Of a stretch of 64,000 bases of DNA, positions 37,940-47,422 are shown in pieces. The notes under the pieces were generated by a model. That model did no database searches. It was not told where the DNA came from and was given only the letters and a program-made list of their open reading frames with translations. A program made the translations under genes and the position numbers. Within the stretch, counting starts at the first letter, position 1. Every line of letters starts with the position of its first letter. This stretch comes from Flagellimonas okinawensis (GTDB lineage: Bacteria; Bacteroidota; Bacteroidia; Flavobacteriales; Flavobacteriaceae), in the NCBI RefSeq assembly GCF_029194005.1, contig NZ_JARFVA010000008.1, forward strand, positions 46,001-110,000. Reading direction: 5' to 3'.

Positions 37940-39400
37940 TTATTCCACTTCCTTGATTACCAAGGTTGAATCTTGAAGGCGTAATTTTAACCAAGCCAAC
38001 ATTTTTTTGGAATCGGCTTCCTTTTGCCCTGAACTAATTCCATTTTTCCAGTCGACCTCAAAAACAGGAACGGTATCCATCTTTTTAAAATCGGTCTGTA
38101 ATTGATAGGAAAAGCCCAAAGCATTAACATTCTCATAATTGGCCTTTATTTCTGCACTAATATCCCGGAAAGGAATCTGTTTACCCGCATTCATGGTTAA
38201 ACTTGCCAACTCCTCCTCCAACAATCGTATCTGTTCGTCCTTGTTCAAGAGCTCTGCCTTGTTTTTCTCATAGAGTTCGCTTACGTAATTGAACTTTTCC
38301 TCAGAGTCGTCCTTACCCCCCTGTATTATGTTCAATTCTGCATCTTTTAGTCGATTGTATTCATTTTTTTGTGTTCTCCATGTATTGATCATGTTATCGG
38401 GTATGAGTTCATCACCCATAAAAACAACTTCTATCACAGAGGTACCATCATCCACATATTCCAACTTGGTAAGGTTATCCACATACCTTCCCGATCCTTC
38501 AAACTGATAAACCTCGACGGTTTCCTGTAAAAATTCCTGGGCCTGCTTCATAAATAGAGATTCTTGGAACACATTGTAAAAAGTGAATCCGGCAGGAATC
38601 ATTACCAAAATACCAGTTATAGATGCCAAACGCGCTATCAATCTTCGTCGCTGCGAATTCGCATAACGGACCATTGGGAACCTTAGGAACTTTATGACCA
38701 AAAAAGTAGCAAGACCTATAAAAATAGTGTTGATAATAAAAAGGTACATGGCTCCGGCGGCATACCACGGCTTTCCTATAGCAAGACCAAAACCTACAGT
38801 GCACAGGGGAGGCATCAATGCTGTTGCAATGGCCACACCAAATATAACACTGGCTATTGTCCCTTTTTTTGCCCGGGCTATAACTAGAGCCAAACCACCA
38901 AAAAAAGCAATCAGCACATCGCGGATGTCTGGCTTGGTCCTAGCCAGCAATTCGGAAGATTCGTCTCTTAATGGAAAAAGATAAAAGAACAGGAATGCAG
39001 TTATTACACTCAACACCACCATTACGGTAAAGTTTTTGAGCGATCTACGCAGTGTATCAATATCGTTTATGGCCAAGGACAGCCCCATCCCTAAAATTGG
39101 CCCCATTAAGGGAGAAATAAGCATTGCTCCGATGACCACCGCTGTAGAGTTTGCATTTAAACCAATGGAAGCGATAAATATGGAGCATATCAAAATCCAT
39201 GTAGTATGGTTTTTAAAGGGTATATCCGCTATGATAGATTCTTTGGTAGCGACCGCATCGGTATTGGAGCGTATCTCCAAAAGCTCGGACAAGAACTTAC
39301 GGACACTGCCCAATAATCCCTTAAAATCCTTTTTTACCTCATCACCATTGTCTTGGTTAAGAGGAGTGGTCTCCATATCCTTTTTATGTTCTTCGCTCAT
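37940..39400 (-). CDS. DUF389-family membrane protein
   Basis: A 486-residue protein with a ~60-residue acidic cytoplasmic N-terminus, then seven or so membrane segments (about 65-290) with the DUF389 core STAVVIGAMLISPLMGPILGMGLSLA and ALMPPLCTVGFGL. The C-terminal 190 residues are soluble, with a Leu/Glu coiled-coil segment (about 375-405). DUF389 proteins are of unknown function. It follows manC by 3 bases, so the two are probably co-transcribed. Confidence 0.88.
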   Translation of the reverse strand: MSEEHKKDMETTPLNQDNGDEVKKDFKGLLGSVRKFLSELLEIRSNTDAVATKESIIADIPFKNHTTWILICSIFIASIGLNANSTAVVIGAMLISPLMGPILGMGLSLAINDIDTLRRSLKNFTVMVVLSVITAFLFFYLFPLRDESSELLARTKPDIRDVLIAFFGGLALVIARAKKGTIASVIFGVAIATALMPPLCTVGFGLAIGKPWYAAGAMYLFIINTIFIGLATFLVIKFLRFPMVRYANSQRRRLIARLASITGILVMIPAGFTFYNVFQESLFMKQAQEFLQETVEVYQFEGSGRYVDNLTKLEYVDDGTSVIEVVFMGDELIPDNMINTWRTQKNEYNRLKDAELNIIQGGKDDSEEKFNYVSELYEKNKAELLNKDEQIRLLEEELASLTMNAGKQIPFRDISAEIKANYENVNALGFSYQLQTDFKKMDTVPVFEVDWKNGISSGQKEADSKKMLAWLKLRLQDSTLVIKEVE

Positions 39401-39403
39401 AAA

Positions 39404-40483
39404 CTACGCAAACTGATCCCCAAATTTATCCTTCACTTGGGTCAAAACTTTTTTAATATCCTGTTGTTTGTCCTTGGGATAAATTAAAAGTACTTCTTCT
39501 TTATCCACAATAATATAATCCGCCAAACCATCAACAACAACCACCTTTCCTTTTGGAGAACGAATCATGTTGCCTTTTGCGTCTTTCAACAACACTTTGG
39601 CGTTCACAACGGCATTGTTATTGTCATCTTTATCCAGTTTATCATACAATGCTCCCCACGTACCCAAATCGTTCCAATCAAAGGTTGCCGGTAACGTAAA
39701 AATAGACTTGGATTGCTCCAAGATAGCATAATCGATGGATATGTTTTCTGCCTTAGCATAATTTTCTTGGATAAAATCTCTTTCTTCAGCCGTGTTATAA
39801 CATGATATCCCTCCCTCGAACAAATCATATTGACTTGGCTGGTATTTTTTGAAAGCTTCCACTATAGTTTCCACACTCCACATGAAAATACCGGCATTCC
39901 ATAAGAAATTGCCCTGCGCCAAAAATTCCTTTGCGGTCTCATAGTCCGGTTTTTCCCTGAACTGGGACACCTTTTTCAAATTTTCGTCACTTCCCTTTTC
40001 GAACTCTATATAACCAAAGCCCGTATTTGGGAATGTAGGTTGAATCCCCAAGGTGCAAAGGGCGTCTTCTTTTTCACATTTATCAAAACAAGCTGTTACA
40101 TCCTTTTCAAATGCCGCTTCATCTTCTATCCAATGATCGCTAGGCGCTACGATCATAACAGCGTTTGGATTCATTTTTTGAATCTTTAAGGACGCATACA
40201 GAATACAGGGCGCAGTGTTTCGCATGGCAGGTTCCAAAACAACTTGTTCCTGTTTTACCTTTGGTAATTGCTCCAAAACCAAATCATTATATCGTTCATT
40301 GGTTAGAATCAGAATATTCTCGGTCGGGATAAATCGGTTAAGGCGATCAAAAGTTTTTTGAATCAACGTTTTGCCCGTTCCCAACATGTCGTGGAACTGT
40401 TTTGGGTTGGATGATGTACTAACAGGCCAAAATCGGGACCCCACTCCCCCTGCCATTAAAACTGCGTAATAATTCTTGTTCAT
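39404..40483 (-). CDS. manC: Mannose-1-phosphate guanylyltransferase
   Basis: A 359-residue nucleotidyltransferase making GDP-mannose from mannose-1-phosphate and GTP. It has the pyrophosphorylase signature VLMAGGVGSRFWPVS (about 9-23), the KQF metal-site segment, EPAMRNTAPCI, PSDHWI and the sugar-binding FVWNAGIFMW-like NFLWNAGIFMWS. The isomerase domain of bifunctional ManC is absent, as in the short Bacteroidota form. The product feeds surface polysaccharide and glycoprotein synthesis. Confidence 0.93.
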   Translation of the reverse strand: MNKNYYAVLMAGGVGSRFWPVSTSSNPKQFHDMLGTGKTLIQKTFDRLNRFIPTENILILTNERYNDLVLEQLPKVKQEQVVLEPAMRNTAPCILYASLKIQKMNPNAVMIVAPSDHWIEDEAAFEKDVTACFDKCEKEDALCTLGIQPTFPNTGFGYIEFEKGSDENLKKVSQFREKPDYETAKEFLAQGNFLWNAGIFMWSVETIVEAFKKYQPSQYDLFEGGISCYNTAEERDFIQENYAKAENISIDYAILEQSKSIFTLPATFDWNDLGTWGALYDKLDKDDNNNAVVNAKVLLKDAKGNMIRSPKGKVVVVDGLADYIIVDKEEVLLIYPKDKQQDIKKVLTQVKDKFGDQFA

Positions 40484-40495
40484 ATCTTATTTACT

Positions 40496-40570
40496 GTCAT
40501 TCCTGCGGAGACAGGAATCTATTTTGATTTTTTCACTAATACTTGCCGCCTCTCGACTGTGCTCGAGATG
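40496..40570. repeat. Two small palindromic elements between manC and the SprT-like gene
   Basis: The first is GTCATTCCTGCGGAGACAGGAATCT (perfect 7-base arms ATTCCTG/CAGGAAT at 40499-40518). The second has perfect 6-base arms TCTCGA/TCGAGA at 40551-40568 around CTGTGC, within a CCTCTCGACTGTGCTCGAG core. Both resemble interspersed palindromic repeats that are common in flavobacterial genomes. No gene covers them. Copy number elsewhere cannot be judged here. Confidence 0.7.
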
Positions 40571-40575
40571 ATACG

Positions 40576-41175
40576 TTATTGAACCAACTCAACCTCAGCA
40601 TTGGGCTGGAACAAATATAATCTGCCTGTAGCCAATTCCACACACTCGTACCGTTTTACTTTTTTATTTCCTTTTTTGAACAGCCTGCCATTGTACAACC
40701 TAAAAACACTGCCTGTGGGCAATTCATATACATAACTGTGTTGCCGCTCTTCCTCATCAAAAGCTTTTAAGGCAATGGACAACCTTGCATCGGTGCTACT
40801 GCTTGCTTTTGGGTTTTTAAAATGGTTGGCGATAATGGGCAACAATTGAGATGGGAATACCTCGGGCCGAATAAAAGGGATCATTAGATGTTGAAAGGTA
40901 CGCTTCCATTCAACGCCGTGCGGCTTTATACGACGACCATAAGTTTCAAAGGCCACTAAATGTGCAATCTCGTGAACCAGCGTAATTAGAAATCTATACT
41001 TGTTGAGCGAGGCATTAACTGTAACCTGATGCAATCCATTGGGCAGCCTACGGTAATCCCCATGCCGGGTTACTCTATGGCTTACAATTTTAAGATGAAC
41101 CCCATGTGTTTTGATAAGTTCAAAACATGGAACCACGGCCTGCTCAGGAAGATATTTTTGAAGGGTACTGTTCAC
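40576..41175 (-). CDS. SprT-like zinc-metalloprotease-domain protein
   Basis: A 199-residue protein with the SprT-like motif LVHEIAHLVAF (HExxH) and a third ligand in KPHGVEWKR. A C-terminal part (about 150-199) is beta-rich and basic with single Cys (YECVELATGRL), resembling the zinc-ribbon-like tail of the family but with only one visible Cys. SprT relatives in other organisms cleave DNA-protein crosslinks; the role in bacteria is unclear. The start at 41175 gives a normal N-terminus. Confidence 0.85.
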   Translation of the reverse strand: MNSTLQKYLPEQAVVPCFELIKTHGVHLKIVSHRVTRHGDYRRLPNGLHQVTVNASLNKYRFLITLVHEIAHLVAFETYGRRIKPHGVEWKRTFQHLMIPFIRPEVFPSQLLPIIANHFKNPKASSSTDARLSIALKAFDEEERQHSYVYELPTGSVFRLYNGRLFKKGNKKVKRYECVELATGRLYLFQPNAEVELVQ

Positions 41176-41220
41176 CGGGGTAAAGTTAAGGGATTATCCA
41201 TAGAATCCTTAACTCTTGGA

Positions 41221-41898
41221 TTATGGCGTACTATTACTTACCTGTAATAATTTTCCATTGTAGAGTTTATGACCGGTCAAAGCAAATTCTTTGATATAAC
41301 TGGCCATCTCCAAAGCTGAAACAGGTGCTTTATAGCCCGGAAAAGCTTCTTCCAACATTTCGGTCTGAACGGCACCCAGGGCCAACACGTTAAAACTTGG
41401 TCCTGTTTCCTTATACTCCTCTGCCAAAAGTTCTGTCAAGGTAATAACAGCTCCTTTGCTAGAACTATATGCGGACAAACCTGGAAACTTCATACTTCCT
41501 TGCACTCCACCCATGGAGCTCACTGTAAGAACATGTCCTTCCTTCCCCATCATAGGAATCACGGCCCGTGTCATTTCTGCTACACCGAACACATTCACCT
41601 TGTACACTGCTTCAAACTCAGCGGTCGTGGTCTCCAAAAAAGGCTTGTTCAGTAATCTACCGGCATTGTTTATCAATACATCCACCACGTGCCATTGTTC
41701 GAGAAATTCCTCCAGTTTTTTATAATCAGCTGGATTGCCTAGGTCAAAAGGCAAAGTTTGCACATTCGACAATTGCAGGCTTTTAATAGGTTCTTCATTA
41801 CGGGACAAGGCCAAGACCTGATGCCCTTCCATTGCATAAAGCTTGACCAGTTCATACCCAATCCCCCTACTTGTTCCCGTGATTATAATATTCGCCAT
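41221..41898 (-). CDS. SDR-family NAD(P)-dependent oxidoreductase
   Basis: A 225-residue classical SDR: cofactor motif TGTSRGIG (about 8-15), the NNAGR segment, catalytic Ser in TVSSMGG and the full Tyr-x3-Lys in YSSSKGA. It is shorter than many SDRs but complete. It sits between the M28 peptidase and the SprT-like gene on the same strand (12 and 45 bases). The substrate is unknown. Confidence 0.9.
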   Translation of the reverse strand: MANIIITGTSRGIGYELVKLYAMEGHQVLALSRNEEPIKSLQLSNVQTLPFDLGNPADYKKLEEFLEQWHVVDVLINNAGRLLNKPFLETTTAEFEAVYKVNVFGVAEMTRAVIPMMGKEGHVLTVSSMGGVQGSMKFPGLSAYSSSKGAVITLTELLAEEYKETGPSFNVLALGAVQTEMLEEAFPGYKAPVSALEMASYIKEFALTGHKLYNGKLLQVSNSTP

Positions 41899-41910
41899 TA
41901 CAGATTTAAT

Positions 41911-42894
41911 TTATTGTTCATTCAACTTGATTTCCCTTTCAGTAGCATTTGAAATACTCTCGATCATTGGAATGGATTTGTTTACCAAAGTGGCCATATG
42001 GTCAAAATCCATTAATTCATTCTCGTCTCCAACCTTATGGTAATGGTTAAAGTTGGTAAAATCAAAAGTGCAAAAAGTATGGGATGGCACACCGAATTCC
42101 AAATGGAACGGATAGTTGTCCGATCTCTGGTACAGATTAAATTCCTTTGCCGTTGGCAAAAATCCCACCAATTTCTCGCCAGCATATGTATTGCTCACTT
42201 CTGCCAAATTGGACATTTCATAACCGGTGATATACATAAAATAATCCTTTCCCTTTAAGGGAACCCCGGTCATTTCAAAATTGAGCATGGTATAAAGGTT
42301 CAAATCTTGCTCTTTCAACTTTTTAGCCAAATGCTTGGAGCCCAACAACCCCTTTTCCTCGGCACTGAACAAAGCAAAAATAATACTTCGGCCATTGGTT
42401 TTATGAACACCGAAGTATCGCGCCATTTCCAAAACGGAGGTAGTTCCTGAAGCATTATCGTTGGCACCATTTGCGATATAGTCTCCATTTTCGGGTTTAA
42501 TGGTTCCAATATGATCGTAATGGGCCCCTACCAGTATATATTCATGTTTTAGCTGCGGGTGGTTACCCTCTATTACCCCAACTATATTAAATGCTGGTTT
42601 TTTAAAATTTGAAAGTGTATCCCTGTAAGTTTCAAAATAAGGCTCAAGCCCATAAGACCTGAAATAATTTTCAATATACTTTGCGGCCATTTCTATCCCC
42701 TCACTCCCTGCTTCGCGGCCCTTAAGGTCGTTGGAAGCCAAATAATTCATCATCTCGCCTATGCGATCGGAATTTGTAAAACCTTCCCCTTCCACAGGTA
42801 ACGCGTGTGATTTTATAACCGTGGTTTCGTAGTCTTGGGCATGGCTCAAGTTTACTGCGAACAAAGTCAACATAAGGTATAAAACAGTCTTCAT
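41911..42894 (-). CDS. Secreted M28-family aminopeptidase-like protein
   Basis: A 327-residue zinc peptidase. The start at ATG 42894 gives signal MKTVLYLMLTLFAVNLSHAQ; the frame continues to 42933 but that part is upstream terminator sequence. Metal ligands are visible in LVGAHYDHIG, GANDNASGTTS, LFSAEEKGLLGS, and the His-containing FCTFDFTNFNHYHKVGDE. M28 members release N-terminal amino acids from peptides in the periplasm or outside. It lies downstream of the pdhC terminator and begins its own transcript. Confidence 0.93.
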   Translation of the reverse strand: MKTVLYLMLTLFAVNLSHAQDYETTVIKSHALPVEGEGFTNSDRIGEMMNYLASNDLKGREAGSEGIEMAAKYIENYFRSYGLEPYFETYRDTLSNFKKPAFNIVGVIEGNHPQLKHEYILVGAHYDHIGTIKPENGDYIANGANDNASGTTSVLEMARYFGVHKTNGRSIIFALFSAEEKGLLGSKHLAKKLKEQDLNLYTMLNFEMTGVPLKGKDYFMYITGYEMSNLAEVSNTYAGEKLVGFLPTAKEFNLYQRSDNYPFHLEFGVPSHTFCTFDFTNFNHYHKVGDENELMDFDHMATLVNKSIPMIESISNATEREIKLNEQ

Positions 42895-42922
42895 AATTGT
42901 CGTTTTTGATTTTTTTAAAGAT

Positions 42923-42953
42923 AAAAAAAGCATCCCGATAAAGGATGCTTTTT
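42923..42953 (-). terminator. Rho-independent terminator of the pdhA-pdhC transcript
   Basis: GCATCC pairs with GGATGC around a seven-base loop, with A/T runs on both sides; on the minus strand it ends in seven T. It is 35 bases after the pdhC stop. Confidence 0.85.
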
Positions 42954-42987
42954 CAATTTATGTAATAAGAGTTATGTTTCTGACGAT

Positions 42988-44619
42988 TTACGCCAACATG
43001 GTCACTGGGTTCTCCAAATAAGCCCTCAAGGTTTGAAGGAACTGGGCTCCAGTGGCTCCATCCACGGTTCTGTGGTCGCATGCCAAGGTTATCTTCATTG
43101 TGCTTCCGGCAACAATTTCACCGTTCTTAACCACAGGCTTGTCAACAATTGCCCCAACCGATAAAATTGCTGAGTTGGGTTGGTTGATGATGGAAGTGAA
43201 CTCCAAAATACCGAACATTCCCAAATTGGAAACCGTAAAGGTGCTTCCTTCCATTTCGTCCGGTTTTATTTTTTTGTTTCTAGCCCTACCAGCCAAGTCC
43301 TTAACTGCGGTACCCAATTGGGTAAGGCTCATTTGGTCCGCAAATTTGATTACAGGGACCACAAGACCTTCATCCACGGCAACCGCAACTCCCATGTGTA
43401 CGTGATGCTTATAAATGGTGGTATCTCCATTCCAAGAGGTATTGACTTGTGGATGCTTTTTAAGGGCCATTGCACAGGCTTTTAATACCATATCGTTGAA
43501 AGACACTTTAGTGTCGGGCAAATTATTGATCTGTGAACGAGAAGCTTTGGCATTGTCCATATCCACCTCAATGGTAAGATAATAATGTGGCGCCGAAAAC
43601 TTGGATTCACCTAAACGCTTGGCAATTACCTTGCGCATTGTAGAGTTCTTCACCTCCTCTACACTCTCCTCACCCACAGGAAGGCTTACCGGTGAAACTG
43701 GTGCAGCGGCCGCGGTAGATGTTTCTGCCGCAGGTGCTTGTTGAGCGGATGGAGTAAAGTTCTCAATATCCTTTTTTACGATTCTTCCGTTATCGCCCGA
43801 ACCTTTAACTTGGGACAAGTCAATACCCTTTTCACTGGCTATTTTCTTTGCCAATGGCGAGGCTAGGATACGTTGCCCATCGGAAGCTGTGCTGGCAACG
43901 GGAGCCGCTGCTTTTTCTTCTTCTTTAGGGGCTTCGGATTTTGGAGCTTCGGTTGTTGACTTGCTTGAACTACCTCCAGCGGATTGTGCGCTGATCACAG
44001 CATCCACGTCGGTTCCCTCAGGACCAATTATGGCCAACAATGAATCAACAGGAGCGCCTTCGCCTTCTTGGATACCTATGTACAACAAGGTTCCGGAATA
44101 AAAAGATTCAAATTCCATGGTGGCCTTGTCTGTCTCGATTTCGGCCAAAATATCACCTTCTTCTACAGTATCCCCTACCTTTTTGAGCCAACTTGCCACG
44201 GTTCCTTCTTCCATGGTGTCGCTCAATCTAGGCATAGTCACTATTTCCACTCCTTCAGGAATATCGGCTGGTTCACTGCTAGCTGAAGTACTTTCCTCTG
44301 CTTGTGACTCGGAAGTGGCTTCTTCTTTAGATGACTCGGAAGAACCTCCTGAACCGTTCAAAAGTCCAGAAATATCCTCTCCTTCTTCTCCGATAATGGC
44401 CAAAAGCGAATCAACCGGGGCTCCATCACCCTCTTCTATTCCGATATGCAGCAAGGTCCCCTCATGAAATGATTCAAATTCCATGGTGGCTTTGTCCGTT
44501 TCTATCTCGGCCAATATATCTCCCTCTTCTACTTTGTCCCCTACTTTTTTGAGCCATTTTGCCACGGTTCCTTCTTCCATGGTATCGCTCAATCTAGGCA
44601 TGTTGATTACTTCTGCCAT
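42988..44619 (-). CDS. pdhC: Pyruvate dehydrogenase E2: dihydrolipoamide acetyltransferase
   Basis: A 543-residue E2 with two N-terminal lipoyl domains (about 1-77 and 125-200), each with the lipoylated Lys in ETDKATME (Lys43 and Lys165). After a Ser/Ala/Glu-rich linker comes the E1/E3-binding domain (about 245-290; SPLAKKIASEKGIDL), another Ala/Pro-rich linker and the catalytic domain with the active-site His in CDHRTVDGA. The two lipoyl segments are near duplicates at DNA level (offset 366 bases). Its start is 4 bases after the E1-alpha stop, so the pair is one operon. Confidence 0.96.
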   Translation of the reverse strand: MAEVINMPRLSDTMEEGTVAKWLKKVGDKVEEGDILAEIETDKATMEFESFHEGTLLHIGIEEGDGAPVDSLLAIIGEEGEDISGLLNGSGGSSESSKEEATSESQAEESTSASSEPADIPEGVEIVTMPRLSDTMEEGTVASWLKKVGDTVEEGDILAEIETDKATMEFESFYSGTLLYIGIQEGEGAPVDSLLAIIGPEGTDVDAVISAQSAGGSSSKSTTEAPKSEAPKEEEKAAAPVASTASDGQRILASPLAKKIASEKGIDLSQVKGSGDNGRIVKKDIENFTPSAQQAPAAETSTAAAAPVSPVSLPVGEESVEEVKNSTMRKVIAKRLGESKFSAPHYYLTIEVDMDNAKASRSQINNLPDTKVSFNDMVLKACAMALKKHPQVNTSWNGDTTIYKHHVHMGVAVAVDEGLVVPVIKFADQMSLTQLGTAVKDLAGRARNKKIKPDEMEGSTFTVSNLGMFGILEFTSIINQPNSAILSVGAIVDKPVVKNGEIVAGSTMKITLACDHRTVDGATGAQFLQTLRAYLENPVTMLA

Positions 44620-44623
44620 CTAA

Positions 44624-45622
44624 TTATAATTTATGTTGTAAAAATGGATAGTCCTCCTGCTCGTAAACCGTGTCGAACAATTGTTCTTTTGGTGGGAAAT
44701 CTGATTCCTCCGCGAATTTTTCACATTCACTCACCAAGTCCTTCACTTTTTTGTCAATTTTCTTTAGGTCGTCTTCAGAGGCATAACCTTTCTCAAGAAT
44801 AACATCTTTTACCTGAGTGATAGGATCTATCTTTTTGTACTCTTCAACTTCTTCTTTTGTTCTGTAGTGCTGTGCATCGGACATAGAGTGACCGCGATAT
44901 CTGTATGTCTTCATCTCCAAGAAAGTTGGTCCTCCACCAGTCCTGGCACGTTCAATGGCCTTATCCATTTCCTTTGCCACGGTGGCTGGATCCATACCAT
45001 CCACTGGTCCGCAAGGCATCTCGTACCCTAGTCCCAATTTCCAGATATCGGTAGAGTGCGATGTACGTGCAACGGAAGTACCCATGGCATAACCATTGTT
45101 CTCGCACACAAATACTACCGGTAACTGCCAAAGCATTGCCAAGTTGAACGCTTCATGAAGCGAGCCCTGTCTTACAGCTCCATCCCCCATATAGCATAGG
45201 GTCACAGCATCTCTTTTAAAATATTTATCGGCAAATGCCAAACCAGCTCCCAAAGGAATTTGACCTCCTACGATTCCATGTCCACCATAGAAACGGTGTT
45301 CTTTGGAAAAAATGTGCATAGATCCACCCATACCTTTGGATGTACCTGTTACTTTACCGTAAAGCTCGGCCATAACCCTTCTGGGGTCCACTCCCATACC
45401 AATCGGCTGAACGTGGTTCCGGTATGCAGTGATCATTCTGTCCTTGTCTAGGTCCATTGCGTGCAAAGCACCTGCCAATACAGCTTCTTGCCCATTATAA
45501 AGGTGCAAGAACCCCCTAACTTTTTGCTGAATATATACGGCTGCCAATTTGTCCTCGAACTTTCTCCAGAACAACATATCCTCGTACCATTTAAGGTAAA
45601 CTTCTTTGGTGATTTTTTTCAT
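44624..45622 (-). CDS. pdhA: Pyruvate dehydrogenase E1 component, alpha subunit
   Basis: A 332-residue ThDP-dependent E1-alpha. The ThDP/Mg motif is MGDGAVRQG ... CENNGYAMGTS (GDG...NN), and the phosphorylatable-loop region YRYRGHSMSDAQHY is present. It decarboxylates pyruvate with an E1-beta subunit, not encoded here, as is usual in Flavobacteria where pdhB lies elsewhere. The gene precedes pdhC by 4 bases. Confidence 0.96.
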   Translation of the reverse strand: MKKITKEVYLKWYEDMLFWRKFEDKLAAVYIQQKVRGFLHLYNGQEAVLAGALHAMDLDKDRMITAYRNHVQPIGMGVDPRRVMAELYGKVTGTSKGMGGSMHIFSKEHRFYGGHGIVGGQIPLGAGLAFADKYFKRDAVTLCYMGDGAVRQGSLHEAFNLAMLWQLPVVFVCENNGYAMGTSVARTSHSTDIWKLGLGYEMPCGPVDGMDPATVAKEMDKAIERARTGGGPTFLEMKTYRYRGHSMSDAQHYRTKEEVEEYKKIDPITQVKDVILEKGYASEDDLKKIDKKVKDLVSECEKFAEESDFPPKEQLFDTVYEQEDYPFLQHKL

Positions 45623-45703
45623 CTACAGTAGTATTAAATGAATTTGCCCTGCAATAGGGGAAAGCAAAAATACATATATATCTGTTTTGGAAAAAGAATT
45701 GAA

Positions 45704-46195
45704 TTAAGAATCGCCCAAAAATGAGCTATTGAATGCCAATGGCAAAATATCGCTGACCGAATTACATTTATAAATGGGTCCCTTTTCCGACCTCAACAAC
45801 AGACTTATCGATGAACCTTGCTTTTGTTCGTACTCAATAATGGATTGCCTACAATTGCCACATGGCGCTGCCGGCTCCTGCACCTCGTGATTAGCGGATG
45901 AAGCAGTGATGGCAATGGTTTTTATTGTTACTCCAGGATATTTGGCCCCTGCCTGAAAAACAGCTACACGCTCGGCACAAAGGCCTGATGGGTATGATGA
46001 ATTTTCTTGGTTGTTGCCAATAACAACCTCTCCGTTATCCAACAAAACGGCCGCACCTACCTTAAATTTGGAATAGGGAGCATAGGCATTTTCTTTTGCC
46101 TCCATAGCTTCCCGTAACAATTTTTGCTCGTTTTGTGACAACTCTTTTTCATCTTCAAAAACAAGCAATTCAAAACCAATTTTCCTTTTTTCCAT
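45704..46195 (-). CDS. cdd: Cytidine deaminase
   Basis: A 163-residue homotetrameric-type cytidine deaminase. The zinc and catalytic sites are CAERVAVFQA (Cys-Ala-Glu) and PCGNCRQSI (Cys-x2-Cys), and the substrate-binding YAPYSKFKVGAA comes before. It deaminates cytidine or deoxycytidine to uridine for pyrimidine salvage. It follows porV and precedes pdhA on the same strand, an order that is conserved in Flavobacteriaceae. Confidence 0.94.
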   Translation of the reverse strand: MEKRKIGFELLVFEDEKELSQNEQKLLREAMEAKENAYAPYSKFKVGAAVLLDNGEVVIGNNQENSSYPSGLCAERVAVFQAGAKYPGVTIKTIAITASSANHEVQEPAAPCGNCRQSIIEYEQKQGSSISLLLRSEKGPIYKCNSVSDILPLAFNSSFLGDS

Positions 46196-46217
46196 TTTTA
46201 TTGATCAGGTGTATTTC

Positions 46218-46254
46218 AAAAATAACAAAACCTGTCCAATGGACAGGTTTTGTT
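46218..46254 (-). terminator. Rho-independent terminator after porV
   Basis: A perfect 14-base stem (46224-46237 with 46241-46254) and a three-base loop; on the minus strand it runs into GTTATTTTT. It lies 23 bases after the porV stop, so cdd probably has its own start or reads through. Confidence 0.87.
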
Positions 46255-46276
46255 GAATGTTAGATGTTATATGGTA

Positions 46277-47422
46277 TTAATCATTGTAAAATTCCTCACC
46301 AAAATTAAAGGTAAGTGAAAATCTCAATGTGTTTTCCAATGGGTTCCTCACCTGTGATGTTGAGAACAGATATGATAAATCTATTTGTGCACTCCTAAAT
46401 TTAAATCCAGCTCCCAACGTAAAGAATTTACGTGATCCCTTTTCCTCGCTCTCATTGAAATAACCGCTTCGGAGCATAAATGCTTCGCGAAATCTATATT
46501 CGGCTCCAAGTGCCCAAGTTACTTCCTTCAACTCTTCGCCAAAGCCGTCTGGCGCATCACCAAATGACTCAAAAATACCATTAAAGAAACTGATGTTCTG
46601 GTATTCGTCGTTATCCTCTGCCGTTATAACGCCATCCCCGTTAAAATCCCTGGGGGTAGGCACCAAAAGTTTATTGAACTCCGTGCTGATCGCCAACACA
46701 TTATCCTGGTCAAAAATAAAATCGAAACCTCCACCGAACTTTAGATTGGTCGGCAAAAAGTTTTCTTGCCCTCCGGCATCATATTGTAGGGAGCCTCCAA
46801 TATTGGAAATATTGAATCCAAATCTCCATCGTCCATCATAATTACTGTATGCAATTTCACGAGACCTATAGAAACCTGCTATGTCAACGGCAAAAGCGTT
46901 GGCGGCCTGTGAGTCTTGTGAACTATCTTGAAAGCGTAGATTGGAACTTATGAACCTACCGGCAATTCCCATGGAAAAACTGGGGCTCAATTTTAAAGAA
47001 TAAGAAACATCCAAAGCAAACTCATTTGGCTTTACCAAAGTGGGCTGCTGATCAAAAGTTTGCCTCAACTCTATCTCTCCCAATCCAAAATAGCGTAGAC
47101 CAAAGGCAAAGGCACTCCGATCGTTGAGTTTATTGTAATAATTGGCGTTCAATAAGGAAACATCGTTGACTATGGTCTCCAAATACGGAGTGTAACTTAC
47201 CCCTATTCCAGATTTTTGTGTTGCAAACGCATATTTCGCCGGATTCCATTGCTGGGAATATGCATCGAAAGAGGTAGCGACCCCCATGTCCCCCATACCA
47301 GAGGCTCTTGCATCAGCGGCTATGGTCAAAAATGGGACTGCTGTTGTAATCGCTCTTTCTTGTTGTGCACTTACCCATGGGGCTGCGGAAAGCAACACAA
47401 TCAATACGAATAACTTTCTCAT
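46277..47422 (-). CDS. porV: Type IX secretion outer-membrane protein PorV
   Basis: A 381-residue beta-barrel of the PorV (LptO) family: signal peptide MRKLFVLIVLLSAAPWVSAQ, then the conserved start TIAADARASGMGDMGVATS and QQWNPAKYAF, and a strand-rich body ending in SLTFNFGEEF. PorV shuttles T9SS cargo from the translocon to the sortase PorU on the cell surface. In F. johnsoniae porU is directly upstream of porV; here only a 387-base gap separates porV from gldJ. Confidence 0.94.
   Translation of the reverse strand: MRKLFVLIVLLSAAPWVSAQQERAITTAVPFLTIAADARASGMGDMGVATSFDAYSQQWNPAKYAFATQKSGIGVSYTPYLETIVNDVSLLNANYYNKLNDRSAFAFGLRYFGLGEIELRQTFDQQPTLVKPNEFALDVSYSLKLSPSFSMGIAGRFISSNLRFQDSSQDSQAANAFAVDIAGFYRSREIAYSNYDGRWRFGFNISNIGGSLQYDAGGQENFLPTNLKFGGGFDFIFDQDNVLAISTEFNKLLVPTPRDFNGDGVITAEDNDEYQNISFFNGIFESFGDAPDGFGEELKEVTWALGAEYRFREAFMLRSGYFNESEEKGSRKFFTLGAGFKFRSAQIDLSYLFSTSQVRNPLENTLRFSLTFNFGEEFYND

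Noticed and set aside
44109..44606. Duplicated segment in pdhC as a mobile or recent repeat
   Set aside because: It is the normal pair of lipoyl domains of an E2 enzyme and not a mobile element.
44624..45622. Missing pyruvate dehydrogenase E1-beta gene next to E1-alpha
   Set aside because: In Flavobacteria pdhB is commonly encoded elsewhere, so its absence here is not unusual.
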